Positions 16,858-24,147 of a stretch of DNA of 39,361 bases are shown here, piece by piece. The DNA is taken from contig CAIKCI010000007.1 of assembly GCA_903825895.1 (NCBI GenBank), forward strand, positions 1-39,361. The letters are read 5' to 3'. Numbering within the stretch: position 1 is the stretch's first letter; each line of letters begins with the position of its first letter. Origin of the DNA: an uncultured Actinomycetes bacterium (GTDB lineage: Bacteria; Actinomycetota; Acidimicrobiia; Acidimicrobiales; RAAP-2). The position numbers were made by a program, and so were the translations under genes. The notes under the pieces are model-generated. The model saw nothing but the letters and a program-made list of their open reading frames with translations, was not told the DNA's origin and made no database searches.

Positions 16858-17942
16858 TGACTCAGATTGAGCCCAAGCGAGAGTGCTCGTGCACGCTGCA
16901 TTGGTGCGTCGCCGTAGGCGGTGGCGAGCGCCCAGCAACGCTTCAAGTAAAACTGCAGATCACTTTCCCAGGTATAGCCAATACCGCCATGGACTTGCAG
17001 ACAGGTCGCCGCAGCGTCCTGCGCCATCTCTGAAGCTAACGCTTTTGCTAACGCGGCGTCGTGGTGACGAGCGTCGTCATTGACGCTGAAGGACCACGCG
17101 GCACGATAAACAGCAGGGCGTGCAAACTCGAGGGCGACGCGTACATTGGCCAACATGTGCTTCACGGCCTGGAAGCTGCCGATGGGAACGCCGAACTGCT
17201 GACGGTCTTTGGCGTACTCCGCCGTTCTGAGCAACATTGCGTCAACGACACCGCAGAGATGAGCCGCGCTGACGAGACTCGAGCGAGAGGCGATCTCATC
17301 GATGATGAGGATCGCATCATCGCCTTCGGCGATCACGTTCTCAGGTCGTGGTGTCCATGCGACCGCACCAAGGTTTAACGCAGTGTCAAGTCCAGGTGTC
17401 GGCGTGATGGTGCACTGATCACGTCCGACAAGGCAGACTTGGACGCCGTGATCGCTCGCTGACGCCAACAAGAATGAGTGTGCACGATTGACATCGGGGA
17501 CGCGCTCAGCGTGGGCTTCGCCGTCGAACTGTCGCACGACCGGTCCCGTCAACGCGACATCCACACCTCCAACAGAAACAAGAGCACCTTGTTCGACTAA
17601 GGAGGAAAGAAGTCCTGCTGGTGTCGAAGAGGCGAGCCCCAAGATTGGCACTGCCACACCGGCGTGGAGGCCGAGTGCTTCAGGTAGTGCCACCCTTCCC
17701 GCTTCTTCGAGAACGCCGACAAGTTCTGCGTCGCCGAAACCCAAGCCCCCGGCTTCTTCACTGGCGAGCAATGCCGTGGCGCCAAGGTCACTCAGCGCAC
17801 TCCACCGCTCGGCGCTTCTGCCACCCATGGGATTGTCGCTTTCATACAAATCACGGAGATCGGATGTTGTGCACATTGCCTCGAGTACATCGCGGGTGCC
17901 TTCTCGCAGGGCAAGTTGTTCTTCGGTAAAAGAGAAGCGCAT
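16854..17942 (-). CDS. Acyl-CoA dehydrogenase, short partner subunit
   Basis: A 362-residue acyl-CoA dehydrogenase family protein, the short member of the second pair. It carries RQQFGVPIGSFQAVKHMLANV (the core is FGVPIGSFQAVKH, about 255-267) and HGGIGYTWESDLQFYLKRCWAL near 325-346, as in the short gene of the first pair. The N-terminus (FSFTEEQLALREGTRDVLE) is the normal all-alpha domain. Its ATG is three bases after the stop of the long partner, pointing to an alpha2-beta2 enzyme. Possible counterparts are FadE31/FadE32-type proteins of ring C/D degradation. It is followed by ogt with a 4-base overlap. Confidence 0.9.
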   Translation of the reverse strand: MRFSFTEEQLALREGTRDVLEAMCTTSDLRDLYESDNPMGGRSAERWSALSDLGATALLASEEAGGLGFGDAELVGVLEEAGRVALPEALGLHAGVAVPILGLASSTPAGLLSSLVEQGALVSVGGVDVALTGPVVRQFDGEAHAERVPDVNRAHSFLLASASDHGVQVCLVGRDQCTITPTPGLDTALNLGAVAWTPRPENVIAEGDDAILIIDEIASRSSLVSAAHLCGVVDAMLLRTAEYAKDRQQFGVPIGSFQAVKHMLANVRVALEFARPAVYRAAWSFSVNDDARHHDAALAKALASEMAQDAAATCLQVHGGIGYTWESDLQFYLKRCWALATAYGDAPMQRARALSLGLNLSQ

Positions 17943-17945
17943 GGT

Positions 17946-19109
17946 CTATTTCCTCGGCAGTCCTAAAAGGCGTTCGGCGACGACGTTTCGCTGAATCTGG
18001 TTCGTTCCGGCGTAGATCGGTCCGGCCAATGAAAAGAGATAACCATCGAGCCAGTCGCTTAATTCGCCATGATCGGCGAGAAGAAACGCGTCGGGTCCAA
18101 GAAGCTCTAAGGCAGTTTCGTGGATCTCTACGTCGAGTTCTGACCAGAAGATCTTGGTGGCGCTTGCTTCGGGGCCGACTCCCTTTCCTTCGCGAATTGC
18201 GGTAGCGGTCCACCAGGTTTGAAGTTCATAGGCAGCCGCGTTGCAGTATGCCTTCGCCGTTCGATCGGCGAGACGGCTCAGTGGTTCGCCGATCGAGCCT
18301 TCACGTTCGATTAATAATGCCGCTAATCGCTCCGCGGCTTGTCGATAGCGGGCGGGACTCCTCAGCGATAGTCCTCGCTCGCTCCCCGCAGTCGCCATGG
18401 CCACGGCCCAGCCTTGGCCGACCTCGCCGAGCACCTGATCGTCAGGGACAAAAACATCATCGAAGAAGATCTCGGCGAATCCGGTCTCGCCATCGAGTTG
18501 TGCAATGGGACGACGCGTCACTCCAGGAGTGTCCATGGCCACCAAGAAGTACGTCAGCCCACGGTGTCGTTCGGCTTGTGGGTCAGAGCGAAAGAGACCA
18601 AAGCACCACTCAGCGAATGCTCCGCGTGACGCCCAAGTCTTTTGTCCATTGAGTAACCACCCGTCATCAACTTTTTTCGCGCTACTGCGCAACGACGCCA
18701 AGTCTGAGCCGGAGTCCGGCTCGGACCATCCCTGGCACCAAATCTCATCGCCCGATGCCATCGCTGGCAAGAAGCGATCGCGTTGGGCCTCGGTGCCAAA
18801 ATCAAAGAAGGTAGGAGCGAGCAAGAAAATACCGTTTTGTGAGACTCGCTTCGGCCCGCCCGCTTTGTAGTACTCATCTTCAAACAGGAGCCACTCGATG
18901 ATGCCGACGTCACGGCCTCCATACTTCTCAGGCCATGAGACGACCGACCAGTGGTTGTCGAACATCAGACGTTCAAAGACCCGATGTTGCTCAAAACCCT
19001 CTCGGGTGTCCAAGGATTTCAATGTCCCCGGGGCGGGGACATTGGCTCGCAGCCAGCTCGCAGCTTCAGACCGAAAGGCCTCTTCTTCAGGGGTTAAAAG
19101 AAAGTCCAC
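17946..19109 (-). CDS. Acyl-CoA dehydrogenase, long partner subunit
   Basis: A long acyl-CoA dehydrogenase, 387 residues from GTG 19109 (VDFLLTPEEEAF). That start matches the family N-terminus and the paralogue at 11829-13022. ATG 19130 would add seven residues but sits inside the operator-like palindrome. WCQGWSEPDSGSDLASLRS is at about 124-142. The C-terminal IYAGTNQIQRNVVAERLLGLP has Ala where classical enzymes have the catalytic Glu, while E244 in GSERG occupies the alternative position. It pairs with the next gene and is divergent from the FadA6-like thiolase gene, with which it shares a control region. The likely substrate is a CoA ester from the last steroid rings. Confidence 0.88.
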   Translation of the reverse strand: MDFLLTPEEEAFRSEAASWLRANVPAPGTLKSLDTREGFEQHRVFERLMFDNHWSVVSWPEKYGGRDVGIIEWLLFEDEYYKAGGPKRVSQNGIFLLAPTFFDFGTEAQRDRFLPAMASGDEIWCQGWSEPDSGSDLASLRSSAKKVDDGWLLNGQKTWASRGAFAEWCFGLFRSDPQAERHRGLTYFLVAMDTPGVTRRPIAQLDGETGFAEIFFDDVFVPDDQVLGEVGQGWAVAMATAGSERGLSLRSPARYRQAAERLAALLIEREGSIGEPLSRLADRTAKAYCNAAAYELQTWWTATAIREGKGVGPEASATKIFWSELDVEIHETALELLGPDAFLLADHGELSDWLDGYLFSLAGPIYAGTNQIQRNVVAERLLGLPRK

Positions 19110-19118
19110 GTCTGAAAT

Positions 19119-19133
19119 CTGACACACCATCAG
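19119..19133. promoter_or_regulatory. Degenerate copy of the TGACG palindrome
   Basis: CTGACACACCATCAG matches the 15-base core of the operator at 14257-14271 at 13 of 15 positions. It lies between the divergent acyl-CoA dehydrogenase and thiolase genes and abuts a GATAAT -10 box for the thiolase. Its outer four bases remain symmetric. The placement argues that it is a weaker operator of the same regulon. Confidence 0.5.
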
Positions 19134-19138
19134 ATAAT
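19133..19138 (+). promoter_or_regulatory. Putative -10 box for thiolase operon
   Basis: GATAAT lies 16 bases before the GTG at 19155, giving a short leader of about ten bases. It shares its first base with the degenerate palindrome, so a bound regulator would occlude it. No clear -35 box is seen. Confidence 0.4.
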
Positions 19139-19154
19139 CGGCAAGAATGCTCCC

Positions 19155-20315
19155 GTGCCTACTTGTGTGATCGTTGATGCAGTCAGAACCCCAGTGGGGC
19201 GTCGAGGCGGAGTTCTCTCCGGCTGGCACGCCACCGATTTAGCGGCGCAGCCCTTGGCAGCACTGGTCGAACGGACCGGAATTGACCCCGGATTGATCGA
19301 TGACGTCATCATGGGCTGCACCATGACGGTGGGTGAGCAGGCGATGAATATCGCTCGCAACGCTGCGCTGGCAGCGGGGTATCCCGACACGGTGTCGGGC
19401 ACCACGGTCGATCGACAGTGTGGATCCGCCCAACAAGCGATTCACTTCGCCGCCCAAGCCGTGATGTCCGGAGCGATGGACATTGTCGTCGGCGCGGGCA
19501 TTGAATCGATGAGCCGAGTGCCGATCGGCTCGACCACCGAACCTGGTCCCGGCGAAGCCTACGGACCGCTCTACAAAGCGAAGTATGAATTGATTCATCA
19601 AGGCGAGTGCGCCGAAGAAATTGCACGACGGTGGAACATCACGAGAGAAGAGATGGATCTGCTGGCCTACACGTCCCATCAACGCGCTGGGCGAGCTCAA
19701 GACGAAGGTCGATTCGACAACGAAATTATTCCGCTGGAAGCGAGAAGCCATGATGGTGCCGCGTCAGGAATGGTAACGGCCGACGAGGGAGTACGTCGCG
19801 ACACAACCCTTGAGCGCTTGGCAAACCTTCGGCCGGCCTTCTTTGAGGACGGGCAGGTCACGGCGGCATCCTCATCACAGATCTCGGATGGCGCTGCTGC
19901 AGTGCTGGTCATGAGCGAAGAGAAGGCCAAGGAACTTGGTCTCACACCACGGGCTCGCTTTCATGCGTTTGCGGTGGCCGCAAATGATCCCCAAATTATG
20001 TTGACCGCACCGATTCCCGTGACGGCAAAGATCCTGGCCAAGACCGGGATGACCTTGGATGACATGGACGTCATCGAAATCAATGAAGCGTTTGCTTCGG
20101 TGGTGCTGGCTTGGCAAAAAGAGTTTGCTCCCAATATGGAGAAGGTAAATATCAACGGCGGCGCCATGGCATTAGGCCACCCCACCGGAGCATCGGGAGC
20201 GCGCATTATGACCACGATGCTCAACGAACTAGAGCGAACGAATGGGCGTTTCGGGTTGCAGACCATGTGCGAAGGTGGGGGCCAAGCCAACGCCACCATC
20301 ATCGAGAGGATTTGA
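19155..20315 (+). CDS. fadA6: FadA6-like acetyl-CoA acetyltransferase (thiolase)
   Basis: A 386-residue thiolase with all catalytic elements: nucleophile C89 in VDRQCGSAQQAIHFAAQA, H342 in GHPTGASGA and C372 in CEGGGQAN. The sequence closely follows my memory of M. tuberculosis FadA6 (Rv3556c), including AVRTPVGRRGG, NIARNAALAAGYP, SQISDGAAAVL and EINEAFASVVLAW. FadA6 is assigned to thiolysis of the open-chain product of ring C/D cleavage. The GTG start has no good ribosome-binding site. The two genes after it code for a DUF35 protein and a thiolase-fold protein and follow closely. The neighbouring IpdAB genes strengthen the ring-degradation call. Confidence 0.87.
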   Translation: MPTCVIVDAVRTPVGRRGGVLSGWHATDLAAQPLAALVERTGIDPGLIDDVIMGCTMTVGEQAMNIARNAALAAGYPDTVSGTTVDRQCGSAQQAIHFAAQAVMSGAMDIVVGAGIESMSRVPIGSTTEPGPGEAYGPLYKAKYELIHQGECAEEIARRWNITREEMDLLAYTSHQRAGRAQDEGRFDNEIIPLEARSHDGAASGMVTADEGVRRDTTLERLANLRPAFFEDGQVTAASSSQISDGAAAVLVMSEEKAKELGLTPRARFHAFAVAANDPQIMLTAPIPVTAKILAKTGMTLDDMDVIEINEAFASVVLAWQKEFAPNMEKVNINGGAMALGHPTGASGARIMTTMLNELERTNGRFGLQTMCEGGGQANATIIERI

Positions 20316-20317
20316 GC

Positions 20318-20758
20318 ATGGCCACCAAAACACAAGCGGCGGTCGATGGGTTTTTTGATCCAGCGATTCCTGCGCTTCTCGGAACAAAGTGCACACAATG
20401 CGCAACAGTGTTCTTTCCCGCCGAAGAGACGTCGTGCCGCAACCCCTATTGCACGGCAACGACCTTTGACCACATCACGTTGTCAACTACCGGCACGATT
20501 TGGTCCTACACCGATGCGCAGTATCAACCACCACCACCTTTTGTTCCCGCTGACCCTCATGTTCCCTTCGCCATTGCTGCTGTGGAGTTAGCCGAAGAAG
20601 GCATTGTGGTCTTAGGGCAAGTTGCCGCAGGCTTTGGCGTGGCAGACCTAGCCGTTGGCATGCAGGCTGAGTTAGTGGCAGAGACGCTCTATAGCGATGA
20701 TGACACGGACTATCTCGTTTGGAAATGGCGACCAGTGAAGGAGCCAGCCAATGGCTAA
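20318..20758 (+). CDS. DUF35 zinc-ribbon/OB-fold protein
   Basis: A 146-residue Zn-ribbon plus OB-fold (DUF35) protein. The ribbon cysteines are C25, C28, C40 and C45 (C-x2-C-x11-C-x4-C). The OB fold follows (about 55-135), with GTIWSYTDAQYQ and PFAIAAVELAEEGIVVLGQV. Proteins of this type partner thiolase-fold enzymes: the DUF35 part of ChsH2 binds the Ltp2 aldolase. The gene starts three bases after the thiolase stop and overlaps the following thiolase-fold gene by eight bases, so that protein is its probable partner. It has no catalytic motif of its own. Confidence 0.87.
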   Translation: MATKTQAAVDGFFDPAIPALLGTKCTQCATVFFPAEETSCRNPYCTATTFDHITLSTTGTIWSYTDAQYQPPPPFVPADPHVPFAIAAVELAEEGIVVLGQVAAGFGVADLAVGMQAELVAETLYSDDDTDYLVWKWRPVKEPANG

Positions 20759-21947
20759 CGACAAGAGTGTTGCCGTTCTCGGGGTTGGCATGCACCCCTG
20801 GGGCAAGTGGGGAAAGAATTTCGTTGAATACGGAGTAGCCGCCGCGCGCATCGCCCTCGACGACGCTGGTGTGGAATGGAAAGACATTCAGTATGTGGCT
20901 GGCGCAGACACTATTCGTAACGGCTATCCCGGATTTATCGCGGGAGCCACGTTTGCTCAAGCACTGGGGTGGACCGGGGCGCAGGTCTCATCAAGTTATG
21001 CCGCCTGTGCGTCAGGCGCTGCAGCATTAGCAAATGCCCGTGCGCAGATTTTGGCCGGGCTCGTCGATGTTGCCCTCGTTGTTGGCGCCGACACCACGCC
21101 AAAGGGCTTCTTTGCCCCTGTGGGTGGCGATCGCAAAGACGACCCGGACTGGTTGCGTTTTCATCTCTTGGGAGCAACCAACCCGACGTATTTTGCGCTC
21201 TACGCGCGGCGTCGCATGGCGCTCTATGGAGCAACCGACGAAGACTTCGCTCAAGTGAAGGTCAAGAATGCGCTGCACGGCCTGAATAACCCAAACGCTC
21301 GTTATCGCAAAGAGGTCACGATCGACGAAGTGCTGGCATCACCCATGGTGGCCGATCCACTTCGTCTCTTAGAGATCTGTGCAACCTCAGATGGGGGAGC
21401 AGCGATGGTGGTCTGTTCGATGGATTACGCCAAAGCTCATGGCTACGACAAGGTCGTGACGGTCGATGCGGTCACCACCGTGACCCCAACGTTCCCGAAC
21501 ACCGTGATTGAGATGCCGAATTTCTCGACCGACTCCTCAAAAACAGTTGCTCAAGCAGGCCCTACGTTCCGGGCATCCATTGCCCATGCAACCTACGAAC
21601 AAGCAGGTATCGGACCAGAAGACGTTTCACTCGCTGAGGTTTATGACCTCTCAAGTGCTCTCGAGCTCGACTGGTATGAAGACATCGGACTTTGTGGCGA
21701 AGGAGAAGCCGAGAACTTGCTGCGTTCTGGCGCAACGACGCTCGGTGGGCGGGTGCCCGTTAACCCTTCAGGTGGCCTTGCCTGTTTTGGCGAAGCTATT
21801 CCCGCTCAAGCTATCGCCCAGTGCTGTGAAGTGACCTGGCAGTTGCGAGGGCAGGCCACGGGGCGCCAAGTAGAAGGAGCCAAGGTAGGCGTCACCGCCA
21901 ATCAAGGCCTTTTCGGCCACGGCTCGTCGGTGCTACTCAGTCGTTGA
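20751..21947 (+). CDS. Thiolase-fold lipid-transfer-type (Ltp/SCP-x-like) protein
   Basis: A 398-residue protein of the SCP-x thiolase group. A cysteine (C86 in YAACASGAAAL) remains at the nucleophile position. The usual GHPxGA histidine motif reads NPSGGLACFGEAIPA, so the active-site His is absent, and the C-terminus ends GLFGHGSSVLL. YDLSSALELDWYEDIGLCGEGEAENL resembles the corresponding region of Ltp2-like aldolases. Loss of the His with a DUF35 partner next door suggests retro-aldol cleavage of a beta-hydroxy acyl-CoA rather than classical thiolysis. This is inference. It converges on the ubiquitin-like protein gene with a 15-base overlap. Confidence 0.85.
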   Translation: MANDKSVAVLGVGMHPWGKWGKNFVEYGVAAARIALDDAGVEWKDIQYVAGADTIRNGYPGFIAGATFAQALGWTGAQVSSSYAACASGAAALANARAQILAGLVDVALVVGADTTPKGFFAPVGGDRKDDPDWLRFHLLGATNPTYFALYARRRMALYGATDEDFAQVKVKNALHGLNNPNARYRKEVTIDEVLASPMVADPLRLLEICATSDGGAAMVVCSMDYAKAHGYDKVVTVDAVTTVTPTFPNTVIEMPNFSTDSSKTVAQAGPTFRASIAHATYEQAGIGPEDVSLAEVYDLSSALELDWYEDIGLCGEGEAENLLRSGATTLGGRVPVNPSGGLACFGEAIPAQAIAQCCEVTWQLRGQATGRQVEGAKVGVTANQGLFGHGSSVLLSR

Positions 21948-22640
21948 GCGTCGGAGGCGTTTGACTCCATAAAGCGCCGCCGCACCTAACAACATCAGCC
22001 CTGGCCCTGCCCCAACGAACGGCGTGATATCCGAACCCGTGGAGGCCAGCGAAGGTTGGGGAAGCGACGTCGTGGTCGTCGGGAGTGTGGCCGTTGCCGC
22101 GCTTTCAACGGCTGGTGATGACAGGTTTGGCATGGTTCCAGCATCGAGAGCAGTAACGACGACTGAATAGGAACTGGTATCCAGAGCGTTTGCGATGGTG
22201 CACTGGTTTTCACTGATCGTCGAAATGTTCGAAACGGAGCATGAAAGATTTCCTGAGGCCGAGGAAGCAGTGACTTCAAACCCCCAGACGTTCGTCCCAA
22301 AGGGATAATTGTTGCCTCCATGGGCGTAGGTAACTGACATTCCCGTGGTGCTGACGGGTTCGCTCCACGACACGGTAATGGTGTCCTGGCCACGGGTGAC
22401 TGAGGTGATCAGCGGGGAGATGAGCACGGTGAGGTTGCCACCAGCGGGGACTCCATAACTTCCAATGGTGTGACTAGGGTCGAGCGTCACATTGTTGAAC
22501 CAAAACACCGTTTGGTCAGACGGGATTCCTGATTCCGTCGAGAAGTTTGCCGCAAATTCAGAGATCAAGGTCTGCGGATTTCCATACGCCGTAACGATGG
22601 CACCGGACAGATCTTCGTAGTGATAGCCAATGAACGCCAT
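21933..22640 (-). CDS. Ubiquitin-like/Fn3-like protein with LPXTG-like C-terminus
   Basis: A 235-residue protein I do not recognise as a named family. Residues about 3-75 can be laid on ubiquitin element by element: helix region 22-37, GIPSDQ (38-43, ubiquitin GIPPDQ), VFWFN, TLDP and TIGSYGVPAGGNLTVLI (ubiquitin TLSDYNIQKESTLHLVL). Residues 78-180 look like one fibronectin-III-like domain (ITVSWSEP...YSVVVTALD). A Thr/Pro-rich linker leads to LASTG (198-202), a membrane helix (209-226) and a basic tail KRLRRS, the form of a sortase signal. There is no N-terminal signal peptide. The ATG directly follows the exporter's TAA in the same frame, with no ribosome-binding site. No glycine pair ends the ubiquitin-like part, so conjugation is unlikely. 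Confidence 0.75.
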   Translation of the reverse strand: MAFIGYHYEDLSGAIVTAYGNPQTLISEFAANFSTESGIPSDQTVFWFNNVTLDPSHTIGSYGVPAGGNLTVLISPLITSVTRGQDTITVSWSEPVSTTGMSVTYAHGGNNYPFGTNVWGFEVTASSASGNLSCSVSNISTISENQCTIANALDTSSYSVVVTALDAGTMPNLSSPAVESAATATLPTTTTSLPQPSLASTGSDITPFVGAGPGLMLLGAAALYGVKRLRRSTTE

Positions 22641-24128
22641 TTAGTGTGCCGGCTCGGGAGCGGACGCCTTCATCATGGCCTTCCCCGTTGATCGTGGAAT
22701 TAAGAACGTCGCCAACACACCAGCGAGGCAAATCAATGAAGCGATAAAGAAGGCCACGCTGTAACCATGGGTCAGCGCAGTTTTGGTTGCCAGGTTTGCT
22801 GTTTGGCCGAACTCTGGGTGGGTGCCACCGAGCATGTTGGCCGTGGCGTTGACCGAAACGGTGGCTAACACGGCGAGACCGAGTGCTCCGCCAACTTGTC
22901 GAGAGGTATTCAAGAGACCAGAAGCGAGACCGGCTTCGGTGGGTCCAGCTTGTGACGTTGCCGCAGCGGCCAAGGGGCTAAAGAGCAGACCCAGCGAGAA
23001 TGCGACCGTGCACGCAGGCCCAAAGACAACGGTCCAGTAGCTTCCCGTCGCTGAAAGATGACTCAGCCAGAAGAATCCAATGGTGGCGATAGAGGTACCG
23101 ATGAGGATTAAACGCCAGACGCCGATCTTGGCCATAAGACGCGAGGCGAGTTGTGCGCCGATGATGATGAAGACAGCTTGTGGGGCAAAGGCGAAGCCTG
23201 TGCGCAGCGCGCTGTAGCCCAGGACTTCTTGGATATATAGCGTCAAGAAATACCACATCGAAAAGAAGGCGGAGCCAATCAGCATCATCACAAAGTTTGT
23301 GCTGGCGGTTGTTTTTTTCAACAAAAACGAGAAGGGGATAAGCGGCGAGGAGGCAAATTTTGTTTCGGTGACAGCGAAGGCCCCAAGGAGCACCACAGCG
23401 ACACCGATCCACGACAAGGTGGTGGCCGAACCCCAGGGGTGGGTGCTGGTTCCCACGATGGCGTACACCAACGTTGAGAGCCCGGCGGTAACAAGAACAG
23501 CACCCGCGATGTCGAGTTTCGATGACGCAGATTTTCTCGAAAGTTCAGGAAGCCACAACAGGGCGCCAATGACGACGAAGATTCCGATAGGGATATTGAT
23601 GAACAGCACCCATCGCCAGGTCAAGGCAGCGGTCAAAATTCCTCCGGCCAGCGAACCAATCGCGCCACCTGCACCACCAACCGCACCCCAGGCACCAAGT
23701 GCTTTTGGTAATCGAGGCCCCTGGAAGGTGGTGATAATGATCGTCAAGGTGGCGGGAGACAGAAAGGCGCCACCAAAACCTTGGGCCACCCGAGCAATGG
23801 TGAGCATCCCCGACGTCGTGGCCAAGCCCCCAGCGAGACTCGCTACCGTGAAAAGAACAGCCCCAAAAAGAAAGATCTTGCGTCGACCGAAGAGGTCAGC
23901 GGCTCGACCACCCAGCAGCAAGAATCCGGCAAAGGCCAAGACGTAGGCGTTCACCACCCACTGAAGCCCCGTTGGAGTGAAATGCAACGATGTCCCAATC
24001 GATGGCAAGGCAACGTTCACGACGGAGACATCAAGAATCACCATGAACTGCGCAACGCAGGCCAACCAAAGAATCAGATTCTCGCGTTTTTTTGTGACCT
24101 CGGGGGCGTGGGCAGCGGCTGAGGTCAT
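22641..24128 (-). CDS. MFS drug:H+ antiporter-2 (EmrB/QacA) family transporter
   Basis: A 495-residue, probably 14-helix exporter of the major facilitator superfamily, DHA2 group. Signatures are LDVSVVNVALPSI (motif D1, about 32-44), GGRAADLFGRRKIF (motif A, about 78-91), RVAQGFGGAFLSPA, GAVGGAGGAIGSLAGG (motif C, about 148-163) and WRWVLFINIPIG. It lies 19 bases after the ipdC-like gene in the same operon, so export of a catabolic intermediate or toxic steroid acid is plausible, though drug efflux cannot be excluded. Its TAA is followed at once, in frame, by the ATG of the ubiquitin-like protein gene. Confidence 0.93.
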   Translation of the reverse strand: MTSAAAHAPEVTKKRENLILWLACVAQFMVILDVSVVNVALPSIGTSLHFTPTGLQWVVNAYVLAFAGFLLLGGRAADLFGRRKIFLFGAVLFTVASLAGGLATTSGMLTIARVAQGFGGAFLSPATLTIIITTFQGPRLPKALGAWGAVGGAGGAIGSLAGGILTAALTWRWVLFINIPIGIFVVIGALLWLPELSRKSASSKLDIAGAVLVTAGLSTLVYAIVGTSTHPWGSATTLSWIGVAVVLLGAFAVTETKFASSPLIPFSFLLKKTTASTNFVMMLIGSAFFSMWYFLTLYIQEVLGYSALRTGFAFAPQAVFIIIGAQLASRLMAKIGVWRLILIGTSIATIGFFWLSHLSATGSYWTVVFGPACTVAFSLGLLFSPLAAAATSQAGPTEAGLASGLLNTSRQVGGALGLAVLATVSVNATANMLGGTHPEFGQTANLATKTALTHGYSVAFFIASLICLAGVLATFLIPRSTGKAMMKASAPEPAH

Positions 24129-24147
24129 GCCGTGAGTCTACGACCCT

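Noticed and set aside
16858-16938. N-terminal extension of Ogt
   Set aside because: It lies wholly inside the dehydrogenase gene and has an Arg-rich sequence unlike Ogt. GTG 16857 overlaps the upstream stop and fits the family.
8293-21947. Biosynthetic gene cluster for a polyketide-like compound
   Set aside because: Thiolases, dehydrogenases and amidohydrolase could suggest this, but there is no ketosynthase or carrier protein, and the ipd genes point to catabolism.
23299-23946. A 215-residue plus-strand open frame opposite the MFS gene
   Set aside because: Rich in Ala, Pro, Thr and Lys as expected from the complement of a membrane-protein gene, with no domain or start signal.
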